Shown here: in pieces, positions 7,262 through 15,401 of the stretch
Layout of the letters: each line of letters opens with the position of its first letter
Numbering within the stretch: position 1 is the stretch's first letter
Assembly: GCA_002453165.1 (NCBI GenBank)
Contig: DKGH01000158.1
Location: 1-63,275 of the forward strand
Origin: Verrucomicrobia bacterium UBA6775
GTDB taxonomy: Bacteria > Verrucomicrobiota > Verrucomicrobiia > Limisphaerales > UBA1096
DNA: 63,275 nucleotides
Direction: 5' to 3'
Position numbers and translations under genes: made by a program
Notes under the pieces: model-generated
Database searches by the model: none
What the model saw: only the letters and a program-made list of their open reading frames with translations
Told to the model about the DNA's origin: nothing

Positions 7262-9838
7262 GTGAGGTTCACGAGAATATTTATTGCGATGATGCTGCTC
7301 GGTGGCGGCTTGGCCAAGGGCTTGGCCAATCGGGAGGAGATGCCCGAGCCGCGCTTGGCCAAGTTTCGTGCAGAGGTGGAGCCGGTGTTGAAGCGCGTGT
7401 GCGTTGGCTGCCACGGGCCGGAAAAACAGAAGGGCAAATTCCGCGTCGACACGCTGGATCCCAACCTGCTCAAGGGGAAGGACGTCAAGTGGTGGCTGGA
7501 GGTGTTCGACGTGGTCGGCAACGGCGAAATGCCGCCGGAGGATGCCGAGGCGCAGCTCACGGACGCCGAGAAGGCGAGGATCGTCGACTGGTTGTCTGGT
7601 GAAATTCAGGTCGCGTCCGAAGTGCGCCGCAGTGAGCAGGGGCACACGTCCTTTCGTCGGCTAACGCGATATGAATACCGGTACGCGCTGCAGGATCTGC
7701 TGGGTATTCCGCACGATTTCTCACGCGACCTGCCGCCGGAGACGGCCTCTGAGGATGGATTCAAAAACAGCTCCGAGTTGCTGCAAATGACTGCGGTGCA
7801 GTTTGAGCAGTACCGCGAGCTGGCGCGCAAGGCGCTGGAGCGGGCGACGGTTTGGGGGGCGCGACCGCAGGCGGTCTACTACGGCATCTCGATGCGGGAC
7901 GCTGCCAAGCGGATCAACGCCAAGTACACAGCGAACATTGAGGGAACGAGAAAACGGATCAAGGAGGAGGGACTCACCGTCGAGGAGGCGTTTCAGCAAC
8001 AGGGCGAGAAGTTCGAGCGAAACCACAATGGGATGCATTATCGGGATTTGGTGACCGGGCAGGGCATCGGGCCGAGCTGGAGTTACAATGGCGCCAAGCA
8101 TGCATGGACGCCCACCACCACGAGGCCGGAGGTGCCGCCGGTCTCGCCTGATATCGTGATGATCCCGGCAAACGCGAGGTACATCATCGACGTCGGTGAC
8201 GGTCTGCCGGACGTGGGCAACATGCGCGTGCGCATCCGGGCGGCACGATATTCGGCGGAGGAAAAACACCCGCCCACGCTGCGGTTGTATTTTGGCAACC
8301 AGGCCAGCAACGACTCACGTGTCGCGGTGCGGGCCGGTGAGCATGACATCACCGTCACAGCGCATCCGGACAAGCCGGAGTTTTATCACTGGGACGTTCG
8401 CCTCAGCGAGATCGCCCGCAACGCCTATCGACACATCACAAAACTGGGCGATCTACCCAACCCGGCGGAGTTCTTTCACATCCGAAATGTCTCCAGCAAA
8501 AAAGTGGCCGTGCAGATCGACTACGTGGAGATCACCGCGCCGACTTTCGACCAGTGGCCGCCGGAATCGCACACTCGAATTTTCCTTGATGGCCAGGGCA
8601 AGGCAAACGAGGACAAGTATGCCCGCAAGGTGTTGACGCAGTTCATGCGCCGCGCTTGGCGCCGGCCGGCCACCGAGGTGGAGGTTGATCAAAAGATGGC
8701 GCTCATGGCCAAGCTCCGTCCGCAGTGCGAAGATCTGCAGGAGGCACTGGTCGAGGTGCTGGCCACGGTATTGGCCTCGCCCAAGTTTTTGTATCTCGTG
8801 CGCGATGGGGAGGCCGGCCAAGAGGGCATCCCGGACTACGAGTTGGCCAGCCGGCTTTCGTTTTTCCTCTGGAGCAGCCAGCCGGATGCCAAGCTGCTGC
8901 GCTTGGCCAAGCAGGGCCGGCTGCGGAATTCGAAAGTGCTCGATCGGCAGGCCAAGCGCATGCTGGCCGACCCGAAGGCCAAGCGCTTGGCCAAGCACTT
9001 CACGCGGCAATGGCTGGGACTGGAGTTGCTGGATTTTCTGAAGGTCGATACCGGCGCACACGGGCGATTTGACCCGCTGTTGATGGAGGCCATGAAGGAA
9101 GAGCCGGTGGCATTCTTCGCCGAGGTGCTGCGGGGCAACCGGCCGGTGACCGATTTTCTGCAGTCCGATTTCGCAATGGTGAACGATCGCCTGGCCAGTC
9201 ACTACAAGCTGCCGGAGTTGACGGGCGACCATTTGCGCCCGGTGAAATTGAAGCCAAGCGATCGACGTGGCGGGTTGCTCACTCAGGCCGGTTTGCTGGC
9301 GATGAACTCGGACGGCAAGGATTCGCATCCGCTCAAGCGCGGCATCTGGCTGCTGGAAAATATTTTGAACGATCCCCCGCCCCCTCCACCCCCTGCTGTT
9401 CCGGAGATCGACTTGGCCGACCCGGAGATTCTCAAGCTCACGCTCAAGCAGCGGATGGAGCAGCATCGCGACGACCCTGCCTGCTACTCGTGCCACGCCA
9501 AGATCGACCCGTGGGGGATCGCGTTCGAAAACTTTGATGCCGTTGGCAGGTGGCGTGACACGATCGGCAAGGAGCCTGTCGACGCCACAAGCAAGTTGTT
9601 CAACAAACACGAGTTGCGCGGGATGGTTGGCCTGAAGGAGTACCTGTTGGCCAACCGGCAGGATCAGTTCGCCCGCGCGATGACCCACAAACTGGCCGCC
9701 TACGCGCTTGGCCGGCCGCTGACGTTTGGCGACCGAGCCGAGGTGGATCGCATCACCGTCGAGCTAAGAGAGCAAGGCGACGGGCTGCAGGACCTAGTAA
9801 TTCTGATTGTGAAAAGTGATTTATTTCAGTTAAAATGA
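7262..9838 (+). CDS. PSCyt1/DUF1587-DUF1592-DUF1588-DUF1585 protein
   Basis: An 858-residue relative of the protein at 2081, without the PA14 insert. The GTG at 7262 gives a compact signal peptide (RFTRIFIAMMLLGGGLAKGLA); an in-frame TTG at 7235 would add a non-leader extension and is rejected. The first haem motif CVGCH is at 47-51, followed by GEMPPEDAE and RRLTRYEYRYALQDLLGIP (DUF1587). A carbohydrate-binding-like middle region precedes the DUF1592 block (ASRLSFFLWSSQPDAKLLRL). The second haem motif CYSCH (741-745) lies in DUF1588 with KIDPWGIAFENFDAVGRW. The DUF1552 partner follows after 19 bases, the reverse of the gene order at 822-5110. Confidence 0.92.
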   Translation: MRFTRIFIAMMLLGGGLAKGLANREEMPEPRLAKFRAEVEPVLKRVCVGCHGPEKQKGKFRVDTLDPNLLKGKDVKWWLEVFDVVGNGEMPPEDAEAQLTDAEKARIVDWLSGEIQVASEVRRSEQGHTSFRRLTRYEYRYALQDLLGIPHDFSRDLPPETASEDGFKNSSELLQMTAVQFEQYRELARKALERATVWGARPQAVYYGISMRDAAKRINAKYTANIEGTRKRIKEEGLTVEEAFQQQGEKFERNHNGMHYRDLVTGQGIGPSWSYNGAKHAWTPTTTRPEVPPVSPDIVMIPANARYIIDVGDGLPDVGNMRVRIRAARYSAEEKHPPTLRLYFGNQASNDSRVAVRAGEHDITVTAHPDKPEFYHWDVRLSEIARNAYRHITKLGDLPNPAEFFHIRNVSSKKVAVQIDYVEITAPTFDQWPPESHTRIFLDGQGKANEDKYARKVLTQFMRRAWRRPATEVEVDQKMALMAKLRPQCEDLQEALVEVLATVLASPKFLYLVRDGEAGQEGIPDYELASRLSFFLWSSQPDAKLLRLAKQGRLRNSKVLDRQAKRMLADPKAKRLAKHFTRQWLGLELLDFLKVDTGAHGRFDPLLMEAMKEEPVAFFAEVLRGNRPVTDFLQSDFAMVNDRLASHYKLPELTGDHLRPVKLKPSDRRGGLLTQAGLLAMNSDGKDSHPLKRGIWLLENILNDPPPPPPPAVPEIDLADPEILKLTLKQRMEQHRDDPACYSCHAKIDPWGIAFENFDAVGRWRDTIGKEPVDATSKLFNKHELRGMVGLKEYLLANRQDQFARAMTHKLAAYALGRPLTFGDRAEVDRITVELREQGDGLQDLVILIVKSDLFQLK
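7307..7330. repeat. Degenerate tandem palindrome
   Basis: Two imperfect 12-bp steps encode GGLAKGLAN at the end of the signal peptide of the PSD-type protein at 7262. The flanking C and G positions have diverged from the consensus. Confidence 0.6.
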
Positions 9839-9857
9839 CCGCTGCACTACGAAGGCC

Positions 9858-11261
9858 ATGAACTCAAACCTATCTGCACTGGATCGTCGCAAGTTTTTGA
9901 GAGGCACAGGCGTCGCGCTGGCGCTGCCTTGGTTTGAGTCATTCTCCGGAGTTGCCCGTGCGGCACAACAGCCGGTTCAGCGGAAACGCTTGGCTTGTTT
10001 TTATATGCCGGACGGCGTCCCCATGCCGCTGGTCAAGGATCCGGGCTACGAGGATTGGAGCTGGTTCCCGCACGGTAGCGGCAGGGATTTCACCTTCACA
10101 AAATGCATGGAGACCCTCGAGCCGCTGCGCAATGACCTGACGATTTTCTCCGGCCTGTCGCACCCGGCGGTGCGCCGTGTTCACGGTCACTCCAATGCGG
10201 ATCAATTCCTCACCGGCGCAGACACCGGCGCGGATGGCGACTACCAAAACAGTGTTTCCCTCGACCAGGTGTTCGCCGCAGAAGCCGGCAAGCACACCCG
10301 ACTCTCCTCGATGGTGATGTCGACGGACGGCGGTACCGGTTCGCCACGTGGCGCGCAGACGATGTCGTACAACGCAAGCGGTCGACCGATCCCAGCCGAG
10401 CACAAGCCCAAGCGCATCTTCGACATGCTCTTCGTGAAAAGCGGCCCGGACGCCGCCCGTCGCCTGGCCCTCAGCAAGAGCGCGCTCGATGACTTGATGG
10501 AGGACGCGCGCTCGTTAAAGCGCTCGCTGTCCAAACACGATCAGGAGACGCTCACCGAGTATCTGCAGTCCGTGCGCGATACCGAGGTGAAGGTAGAAAA
10601 GGCCAAGCGCTGGCTGAACATCCCGCTCCCGCAGGTGGACGTCGATCATCTAAAGCTCGATGTCACCCCGGAGGATCCGCGCAATTACCTCCGCACGATG
10701 TATGAGTTGATCTACCTCGCGTTCAAGACCGATACCACCCGCGTGGCCACCTATCAGTTGGGCCGCGAAAACGGCGTCGGTATCAGCGACTACCTTGGCC
10801 GCGCCGTGGGCTTCAAGCTCACCCACCAGCTTTCCCACGCCACACGCGAGCCGGATGGCTTCAAGAATTTCGGCACCTATTGCCGGTTCATCAACGACGA
10901 GTTGGGCCGCTTGGCCAGCCGGCTCAAAGCCACGCCCGAGCCGGGCGGTGAGGGCAGCATGCTCGATAACACCGCGCTCTTTTTCGGCTCAGCCTCAAGT
11001 GCGTTCCATCTCTCTCGCAATTATCCGTTGCTGCTGTTCGGGGGCAAAAACATGGGCTTCAAGCATGGCCAGTACCTGAAGTTCGGCGAGGGCAACGACA
11101 AAAATCAGGCAACCTCCGGCATCGCCAACGACTCCGGTTGGCGGGCCGAGATGCGCTACACCGAGTTGCCGTTGTCCAACCTCTACCTCAGTATGCTCCA
11201 CAAGCTGGGCGTTGAGGCCAAGAGTTTCGGCGGCAGCACGGAGACGCTGCGTGAGGTTTAG
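9858..11261 (+). CDS. DUF1552 secreted protein
   Basis: A 467-residue DUF1552 protein. The leader LDRRKFLRGTGVALALPWFE carries an RR motif and a hydrophobic stretch, so export by Tat is likely. The family motif HxxSHH appears as HQLSHA at about residues 323-328, with the last His replaced by Ala; the first protein of this family in the window keeps the full motif. A helix-rich region containing LMEDARSLKRSLSKHDQETL is typical of the family. It lies 19 bases behind the DUF1592 protein, so the two form one unit. The biochemical role is unknown; the constant pairing with haem-motif proteins suggests a shared periplasmic or surface function. Confidence 0.9.
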   Translation: MNSNLSALDRRKFLRGTGVALALPWFESFSGVARAAQQPVQRKRLACFYMPDGVPMPLVKDPGYEDWSWFPHGSGRDFTFTKCMETLEPLRNDLTIFSGLSHPAVRRVHGHSNADQFLTGADTGADGDYQNSVSLDQVFAAEAGKHTRLSSMVMSTDGGTGSPRGAQTMSYNASGRPIPAEHKPKRIFDMLFVKSGPDAARRLALSKSALDDLMEDARSLKRSLSKHDQETLTEYLQSVRDTEVKVEKAKRWLNIPLPQVDVDHLKLDVTPEDPRNYLRTMYELIYLAFKTDTTRVATYQLGRENGVGISDYLGRAVGFKLTHQLSHATREPDGFKNFGTYCRFINDELGRLASRLKATPEPGGEGSMLDNTALFFGSASSAFHLSRNYPLLLFGGKNMGFKHGQYLKFGEGNDKNQATSGIANDSGWRAEMRYTELPLSNLYLSMLHKLGVEAKSFGGSTETLREV

Positions 11262-11319
11262 GCCGCGCTTCGGCTCAAGTTGATTGACGAAGCAGCAGGT
11301 TCGCTGGAGACTCCCCGGC

Positions 11320-12741
11320 GTGAAACCAGCTAACTTTCTGAAAGCCTGTGTCCTGTCCGCATTTCTGTTTGCGGCAGGATCCCTTCATGCCGCGAAGCCC
11401 AACTTCGTCATCATTTTCACCGACGATCAAGGGTACGGTGACTTAAGCTGTTTCGGGTCGAAGACCATCAAGACGCCAAACATCGATCGCATCGCGAAGG
11501 AGGGACGAAAGTTCACGAGCTTCATGGTGGCATCACCGGTGTGCACGCCTTCGCGCGCGGCTTTGTTGACCGGTTGTTATCCCAAGCGAGTGGGCATGCA
11601 TCAGCACGTGCTGTTCCCCGCCTCGACCAAGGGGCTGAACGCCAAGGAGCACACCATCGCTGATCACCTGAAAGGGCAGGGCTACGCCACCGCCTGTTTT
11701 GGAAAATGGCATCTCGGGCATCACAAGGAAACGCTGCCGACAGCCAATGGCTTCGACACTTACTTCGGTATCCCGTACTCGAACGACATGAATCACCCGG
11801 ACAACAAGGGCAAGCCGCGTGGCGGTTGGCAGGGTATGGATATTTTGTGGGCCGATCCGGAGTCCACGCTCACCAAGTGGAAGACGCCGCTTTATAAGGA
11901 CGAGAAAATCGTCGAGCTGCCGGTCGACCAGCGCACCATCACCCGCCGCTGTACGCAGAAGTCCATCGACTTCATCAAGGCGAACAAGGACAAGCCGTTT
12001 TTCATCTACCTGCCGCACTCCATGCCGCACATCCCGCTCTACGTGCCGGACGAGGTGCGCGATCCCGATCCTAAGCGGGCGTACATCAACACCATCGAGC
12101 ACATCGACGCTGAGGTCGGACGCCTGCTTAAAACGCTCGACGACCTGAAACTTGTGGACAAAACCTACGTGATCTACACCACCGACAACGGTCCGTGGCT
12201 GCCGTTCCGCCATCACGGCGGTTCCGCTGGTCCGTTGCGTGACGGCAAAGGCACCACCTTCGAGGGCGGCCAGCGCGTTCCCTGCGTGATGCGCGGCCCG
12301 GGCATCCCCGCCAGTTCCGTCTGCGATGAACTCACCGGCACCATTGATCTGCTCCCGACTATAGCAGCCATTACCGGCAAGCCATTGGCCAACGAACGCA
12401 AGATTGACGGTATGGATGTGTCCGCCCTTTGGAAAGGGACGAAGGAAAAATCGCCCCGCAAGGAATTCATCTACTACACATCCCGTGGTGACCTCGAGGG
12501 ACTGCGCAGTGGCAAATGGAAACTACTTGTCAAAAAGCCGCGGGCCAACCGTAGGGCCAACGCCAACCAGCAAAAGAATCGTGCCCCTCAAGTTTTCCTC
12601 TTCGACCTAAAGGCGGATGTTGGCGAACAAAACAACCTCGTCGAGGCTAAGCCCGCTATGGTGAAAAAACTAAAAGCCCGAATGGAGGCACTCGATGCCG
12701 AGATCACCCAAAACGCCCGCCAACCTTGGTTAAAAAACTAG
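11320..12741 (+). CDS. Type I sulfatase (secreted)
   Basis: A 473-residue sulfatase of the alkaline-phosphatase superfamily (PF00884). The start of the mature domain, KPNFVIIFTDDQGYGDLSCF, gives the metal-binding Asp pair. VCTPSRAALLTG holds Cys75 of the C-x-P-S-R formylglycine motif, so a formylglycine-generating enzyme is needed elsewhere in the genome. FGKWHLGHH and TTDNGPW supply further active-site Lys, His and Asp residues. I chose the GTG at 11320 because GGAG lies 10 bases upstream (11306-11309) and it gives a clean leader (ANFLKACVLSAFLFAAGSLHA); the TTG at 11284 is less likely. The substrate is probably a sulfated polysaccharide fragment, but this cannot be read from the sequence. 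Confidence 0.93.
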   Translation: MKPANFLKACVLSAFLFAAGSLHAAKPNFVIIFTDDQGYGDLSCFGSKTIKTPNIDRIAKEGRKFTSFMVASPVCTPSRAALLTGCYPKRVGMHQHVLFPASTKGLNAKEHTIADHLKGQGYATACFGKWHLGHHKETLPTANGFDTYFGIPYSNDMNHPDNKGKPRGGWQGMDILWADPESTLTKWKTPLYKDEKIVELPVDQRTITRRCTQKSIDFIKANKDKPFFIYLPHSMPHIPLYVPDEVRDPDPKRAYINTIEHIDAEVGRLLKTLDDLKLVDKTYVIYTTDNGPWLPFRHHGGSAGPLRDGKGTTFEGGQRVPCVMRGPGIPASSVCDELTGTIDLLPTIAAITGKPLANERKIDGMDVSALWKGTKEKSPRKEFIYYTSRGDLEGLRSGKWKLLVKKPRANRRANANQQKNRAPQVFLFDLKADVGEQNNLVEAKPAMVKKLKARMEALDAEITQNARQPWLKN

Positions 12742-12757
12742 CCGGGGCTCCTCTATC

Positions 12758-13099
12758 TTACTTTTTATTTTCCTGATAGATCATGATCAGGTTACCACAG
12801 GTGTCGTCGAGGATGCCTACGGTGGGGAGGCCGCAGGCCGTCAGCTCCTAACGAAACTCGGCTCCGAGTTCTTTCAGCCGTTTGTATTATGCCTCGATGT
12901 CCGCCATCCAAAATACGGTTAGCGGGATGCCCTCCTCGAATGTGATCTCCGCCTCCTTGGTCAAATACATATCCGTGTCCGGCACCGCTTGGCTAAGCAG
13001 CATACAACAAAACAATTCAGCGATAGATTGTGTTAGCCATTTCATAGGTGACTTCTTTGGCAACGTAACACCAACCCTGTTTCCCTCAACTGTTGTCAT
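12758..13099 (-). pseudogene. VOC (glyoxalase/bleomycin-resistance-like) pseudogene
   Basis: The minus strand reads EEGIPLTVFWMADIEA, a stop (TAA), YKRLKELGAEFR, a stop (TAG), then ELTACGLPTVGILDDTCGNL and IMIYQENKK before a final stop. This is the C-terminal half of a VOC-family protein with two in-frame stops in one continuous frame. The upstream part (about 13000-13099) no longer resembles the family N terminus, so it is also truncated or replaced. A degenerate copy of the palindrome (12986-12998) lies inside and reads LSQA. The remnant fills most of the otherwise empty 483-base gap between the sulfatase and pdxA. Confidence 0.75.
12986..12998. repeat. Degenerate palindrome inside the VOC pseudogene
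   Basis: CGCTTGGCTAAGC, one mismatch from the consensus in the centre. It carries the same GGCT change as the second unit at 795-808. Confidence 0.7.
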
Positions 13100-13192
13100 T
13101 GAGGTCGTTTCGAATTGCCGCCGATTTTTCTGGCAGGCAGGCTGGAGCGCATGAGGGGATCGTCCCTGTTTTCGAGTTCCACGAATATTCTC

Positions 13193-13215
13193 AAGCGCTT
13201 GGCCAAGCGCTTGGC
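13193..13215. repeat. Palindrome with two half-units, upstream of pdxA
   Basis: The perfect 14-mer is 13196-13209. A half-unit precedes it and a CTTGGC half-unit follows, so the 12-bp tandem pattern continues on both sides. It ends 10 bases before the pdxA ATG and occupies the place where a ribosome binding site would be expected. Confidence 0.9.
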
Positions 13216-13224
13216 TGATGACTC

Positions 13225-14196
13225 ATGACCCTTCCCAAGATAGCTGTGACGATGGGGGATCCCGCCGGGGTGGGGCCGGAGGTTTGTCTGCGGCTGTTGC
13301 AGGATGAGGCGATTGCCCGGCTTTGCACGCCGATTGTTTTTGGCAGTGCGGCGGTGTTGGAACAGGCGGCTGTGCAGTACTGCTTGGCCAAGCCGGGGAA
13401 GGTTGTCGCCGGGTTGAGCGAGGCCGACTCCCCTTGCGTGCTCGACATCGGAGCGATCGGACTCGACGACTTCATCACGGGTGCGGTCAATGCCTCCACC
13501 GGACGCGCTGCGTTCACGTACATTGAGGACGCCATCAACGCTGCGTTGAGCGGACAGATTGCGGCGGTGACCACGGCGCCGATCAACAAGGTGGCGTTGC
13601 ACGCGGCCGACATCCCCTTTCCGGGGCACACGGAGATTTTTGCAGCGAAGACCCACGCGCCGCGCTACTGCATGCTGCAATACTCGAGCGAAGTGCGGGC
13701 GGTTTTTGTGACTACCCACGTGGGTTACGCCGAGGTGCCCGGGCTGCTGACCAAGGCCGCGATCCTCGACACCATTGAACTGGGCGCACAGGCCATGCGG
13801 CGCATTCGCGGCGGCGACCCCCGGATAGTTGTCCTTGGCCTGAACCCTCACGCCGGGGAGAACGGGTTGTTCGGTACGGAGGAACAGGTGGCCATCATCC
13901 CGGCGATCGAGTCAGCGCTAAAGCTGGGCCTCAACGTCGAGGGGCCGGTTCCGCCTGACACCGCGTTTCTGCCGGCCAAGCGGCGTGAAACCGACCTGTT
14001 CGTCTGCATGTACCACGACCAGGGGCACATCCCGCTCAAGGCGCTTTGTTTTGACGAGGCGGTGAACACCACGCTTGGCTTGCCGATCGTCCGCACCTCC
14101 GTCGACCACGGCACCGCGCTCGACATCGCCGGCCTTGGCCAAGCGAACCCCAACAGCCTGTTCGAGGCCGTCAAGCTGGCGCTGAAGTTCCTCTGA
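13225..14196 (+). CDS. pdxA: 4-hydroxythreonine-4-phosphate dehydrogenase
   Basis: A 323-residue protein matching PdxA in full length (about 330 in E. coli). PdxA is an NAD-dependent enzyme of the DXP-dependent pyridoxal phosphate pathway. The N terminus KIAVTMGDPAGVGPEV is the family signature. Metal-binding His residues are recognisable in PGHTEIFAA, TTHVGYAEVP and MYHDQGHIPLK, and the C-terminal VDHGTALDIAG is conserved. Directly after it, the stretch usually seen as G-x-G-x-A-(D/N) reads GLGQAN, encoded by a near-perfect palindrome at 14133-14145 without a length change. No clear Shine-Dalgarno is visible; the palindrome cluster lies just upstream. No other vitamin B6 gene is nearby, so it seems to stand alone among accessory genes. 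Confidence 0.95.
   Translation: MTLPKIAVTMGDPAGVGPEVCLRLLQDEAIARLCTPIVFGSAAVLEQAAVQYCLAKPGKVVAGLSEADSPCVLDIGAIGLDDFITGAVNASTGRAAFTYIEDAINAALSGQIAAVTTAPINKVALHAADIPFPGHTEIFAAKTHAPRYCMLQYSSEVRAVFVTTHVGYAEVPGLLTKAAILDTIELGAQAMRRIRGGDPRIVVLGLNPHAGENGLFGTEEQVAIIPAIESALKLGLNVEGPVPPDTAFLPAKRRETDLFVCMYHDQGHIPLKALCFDEAVNTTLGLPIVRTSVDHGTALDIAGLGQANPNSLFEAVKLALKFL
14133..14145. repeat. Near-perfect palindrome inside pdxA
   Basis: CCTTGGCCAAGCG, 12 of 13 consensus bases. It encodes L-G-Q-A in the conserved region after DHGTALDIAG near the C terminus of PdxA. Confidence 0.75.
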
Positions 14197-14237
14197 TCAA
14201 AGGTTGCCTGTGCAGGTGGCTTGGGTAACGTTGTGCC

Positions 14238-15395
14238 GTGCATCTGACCAAATTATTTTCGATCGGCCTGCTTGGCTTGATATTTCTTGGTGCAACCACC
14301 GATGCGGAGGGGGGGTATGCCGTCAAGCCGCTCACGGAAGCGCTGGCCAAAGAGTACAAGCTCGACCGTGGTTTTTACAAAAAGGTGACGATGATTCAGG
14401 GCATCCTGATCGCCACCTCCAGCAAGGTTGCCAACCTGGCCCACCGCGAAACGGCGTACCAGTTCGACATGCTCATGCGCGGACTCAAGCCGGAGATCGC
14501 CGAGCGGATTCGCAAAAAGAAAGTGCTCTGCCTGTTGATCGGCCATGACGAGTTGACCTCGCAGTTGCCGCAGTTCGCCTCCAACAAAACCGGGGAGGAG
14601 CTGGATTTTTACAACTGGCGTCAGCGCGGTTTCCTGACCTACATCGGCTCGAGGCCCACGGTGGTTTTTGCTGAGGAGGACGTGATGGAGTACCCGGGCG
14701 GGATGCAACTGGAGAGCATTCTCGTGCATGAGTTCGGCCATGTTGTCCACGGGGCCGGCTTTGACGAATCGCTGCAAAAACGACTGTCCGCTGCGTTTGA
14801 AAACGTTAAAAAAACCGGGATTTGGAACGATGGTCGAGCCGCCCAGCGGTATCGCCGCGTCAAGAGCGAGACGCCGGTCCGTTTGCTGTCGGCATTGAAA
14901 AAATCTTTCCCCGACGAGTCACCGAGGCTGCTCAGAAAATGCCTGAACTCAGGCGATTTTTTGGTGAATGGAAAAAAGGCCGACGCCAAGGTTAAGGTCA
15001 CCAAAAACGACAAGGTACTGATTCAGTTCGGTGGACCGAAGCAGTGTTACGCCGCGAAAAACCGGGCCGAGTATTGGGCGGAGATTTACCAGTGCTGGTT
15101 CGACACCAACCGCACGATGGATCACGACCACAATCACATTCACTCGCGCGATCAACTCATCAAGTACGACCCGGTCGGGGCCAGGCTCTGCGAGGATGTG
15201 TTGGGCAAACCGGAGTGGCGGTTCGTCTCACCGCGACTCCGTGTTGGCCAGGCGCACCTCAAGAATTACAGCCCCAACTCACCCAAGGTTACCGAGCTGC
15301 CGCACATTCAAAAAGCCGCTTACGATTACTACGACAAGTATTGGAAGGACTACTGGCAGCGGCTTTACGACAAGCACGGCCTCGCGCGGCCCTGA
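14238..15395 (+). CDS. Secreted zincin-like metallopeptidase with S4-like insert
   Basis: A 385-residue secreted protein. The leader is LTKLFSIGLLGLIFLGATTDA, starting at a GTG. SILVHEFGHVVHG contains the HExxH zinc-binding motif (His164-His168). Downstream, NRAEYWAEIYQCWFDTN gives a glutamate suited to be the third ligand, followed by a segment ending KYDPVGARLCEDVLG, an arrangement seen in secreted zincins. Between them, residues about 223-265 (ESPRLLRKCLNSGDFLVNGK, then KVKVTKNDKVLIQFG) resemble an S4 RNA-binding fold, odd in an exported protein. I cannot assign a family name. It ends 6 bases before the DUF1549/DUF1553 gene and is probably co-transcribed with it. Confidence 0.65.
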   Translation: MHLTKLFSIGLLGLIFLGATTDAEGGYAVKPLTEALAKEYKLDRGFYKKVTMIQGILIATSSKVANLAHRETAYQFDMLMRGLKPEIAERIRKKKVLCLLIGHDELTSQLPQFASNKTGEELDFYNWRQRGFLTYIGSRPTVVFAEEDVMEYPGGMQLESILVHEFGHVVHGAGFDESLQKRLSAAFENVKKTGIWNDGRAAQRYRRVKSETPVRLLSALKKSFPDESPRLLRKCLNSGDFLVNGKKADAKVKVTKNDKVLIQFGGPKQCYAAKNRAEYWAEIYQCWFDTNRTMDHDHNHIHSRDQLIKYDPVGARLCEDVLGKPEWRFVSPRLRVGQAHLKNYSPNSPKVTELPHIQKAAYDYYDKYWKDYWQRLYDKHGLARP

Positions 15396-15401
15396 CTCGC
15401 G

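Noticed and set aside
13096..13851. Minus-strand open frame over the start of pdxA
   Set aside because: It is antisense to a clear full-length PdxA and has no recognisable family content.
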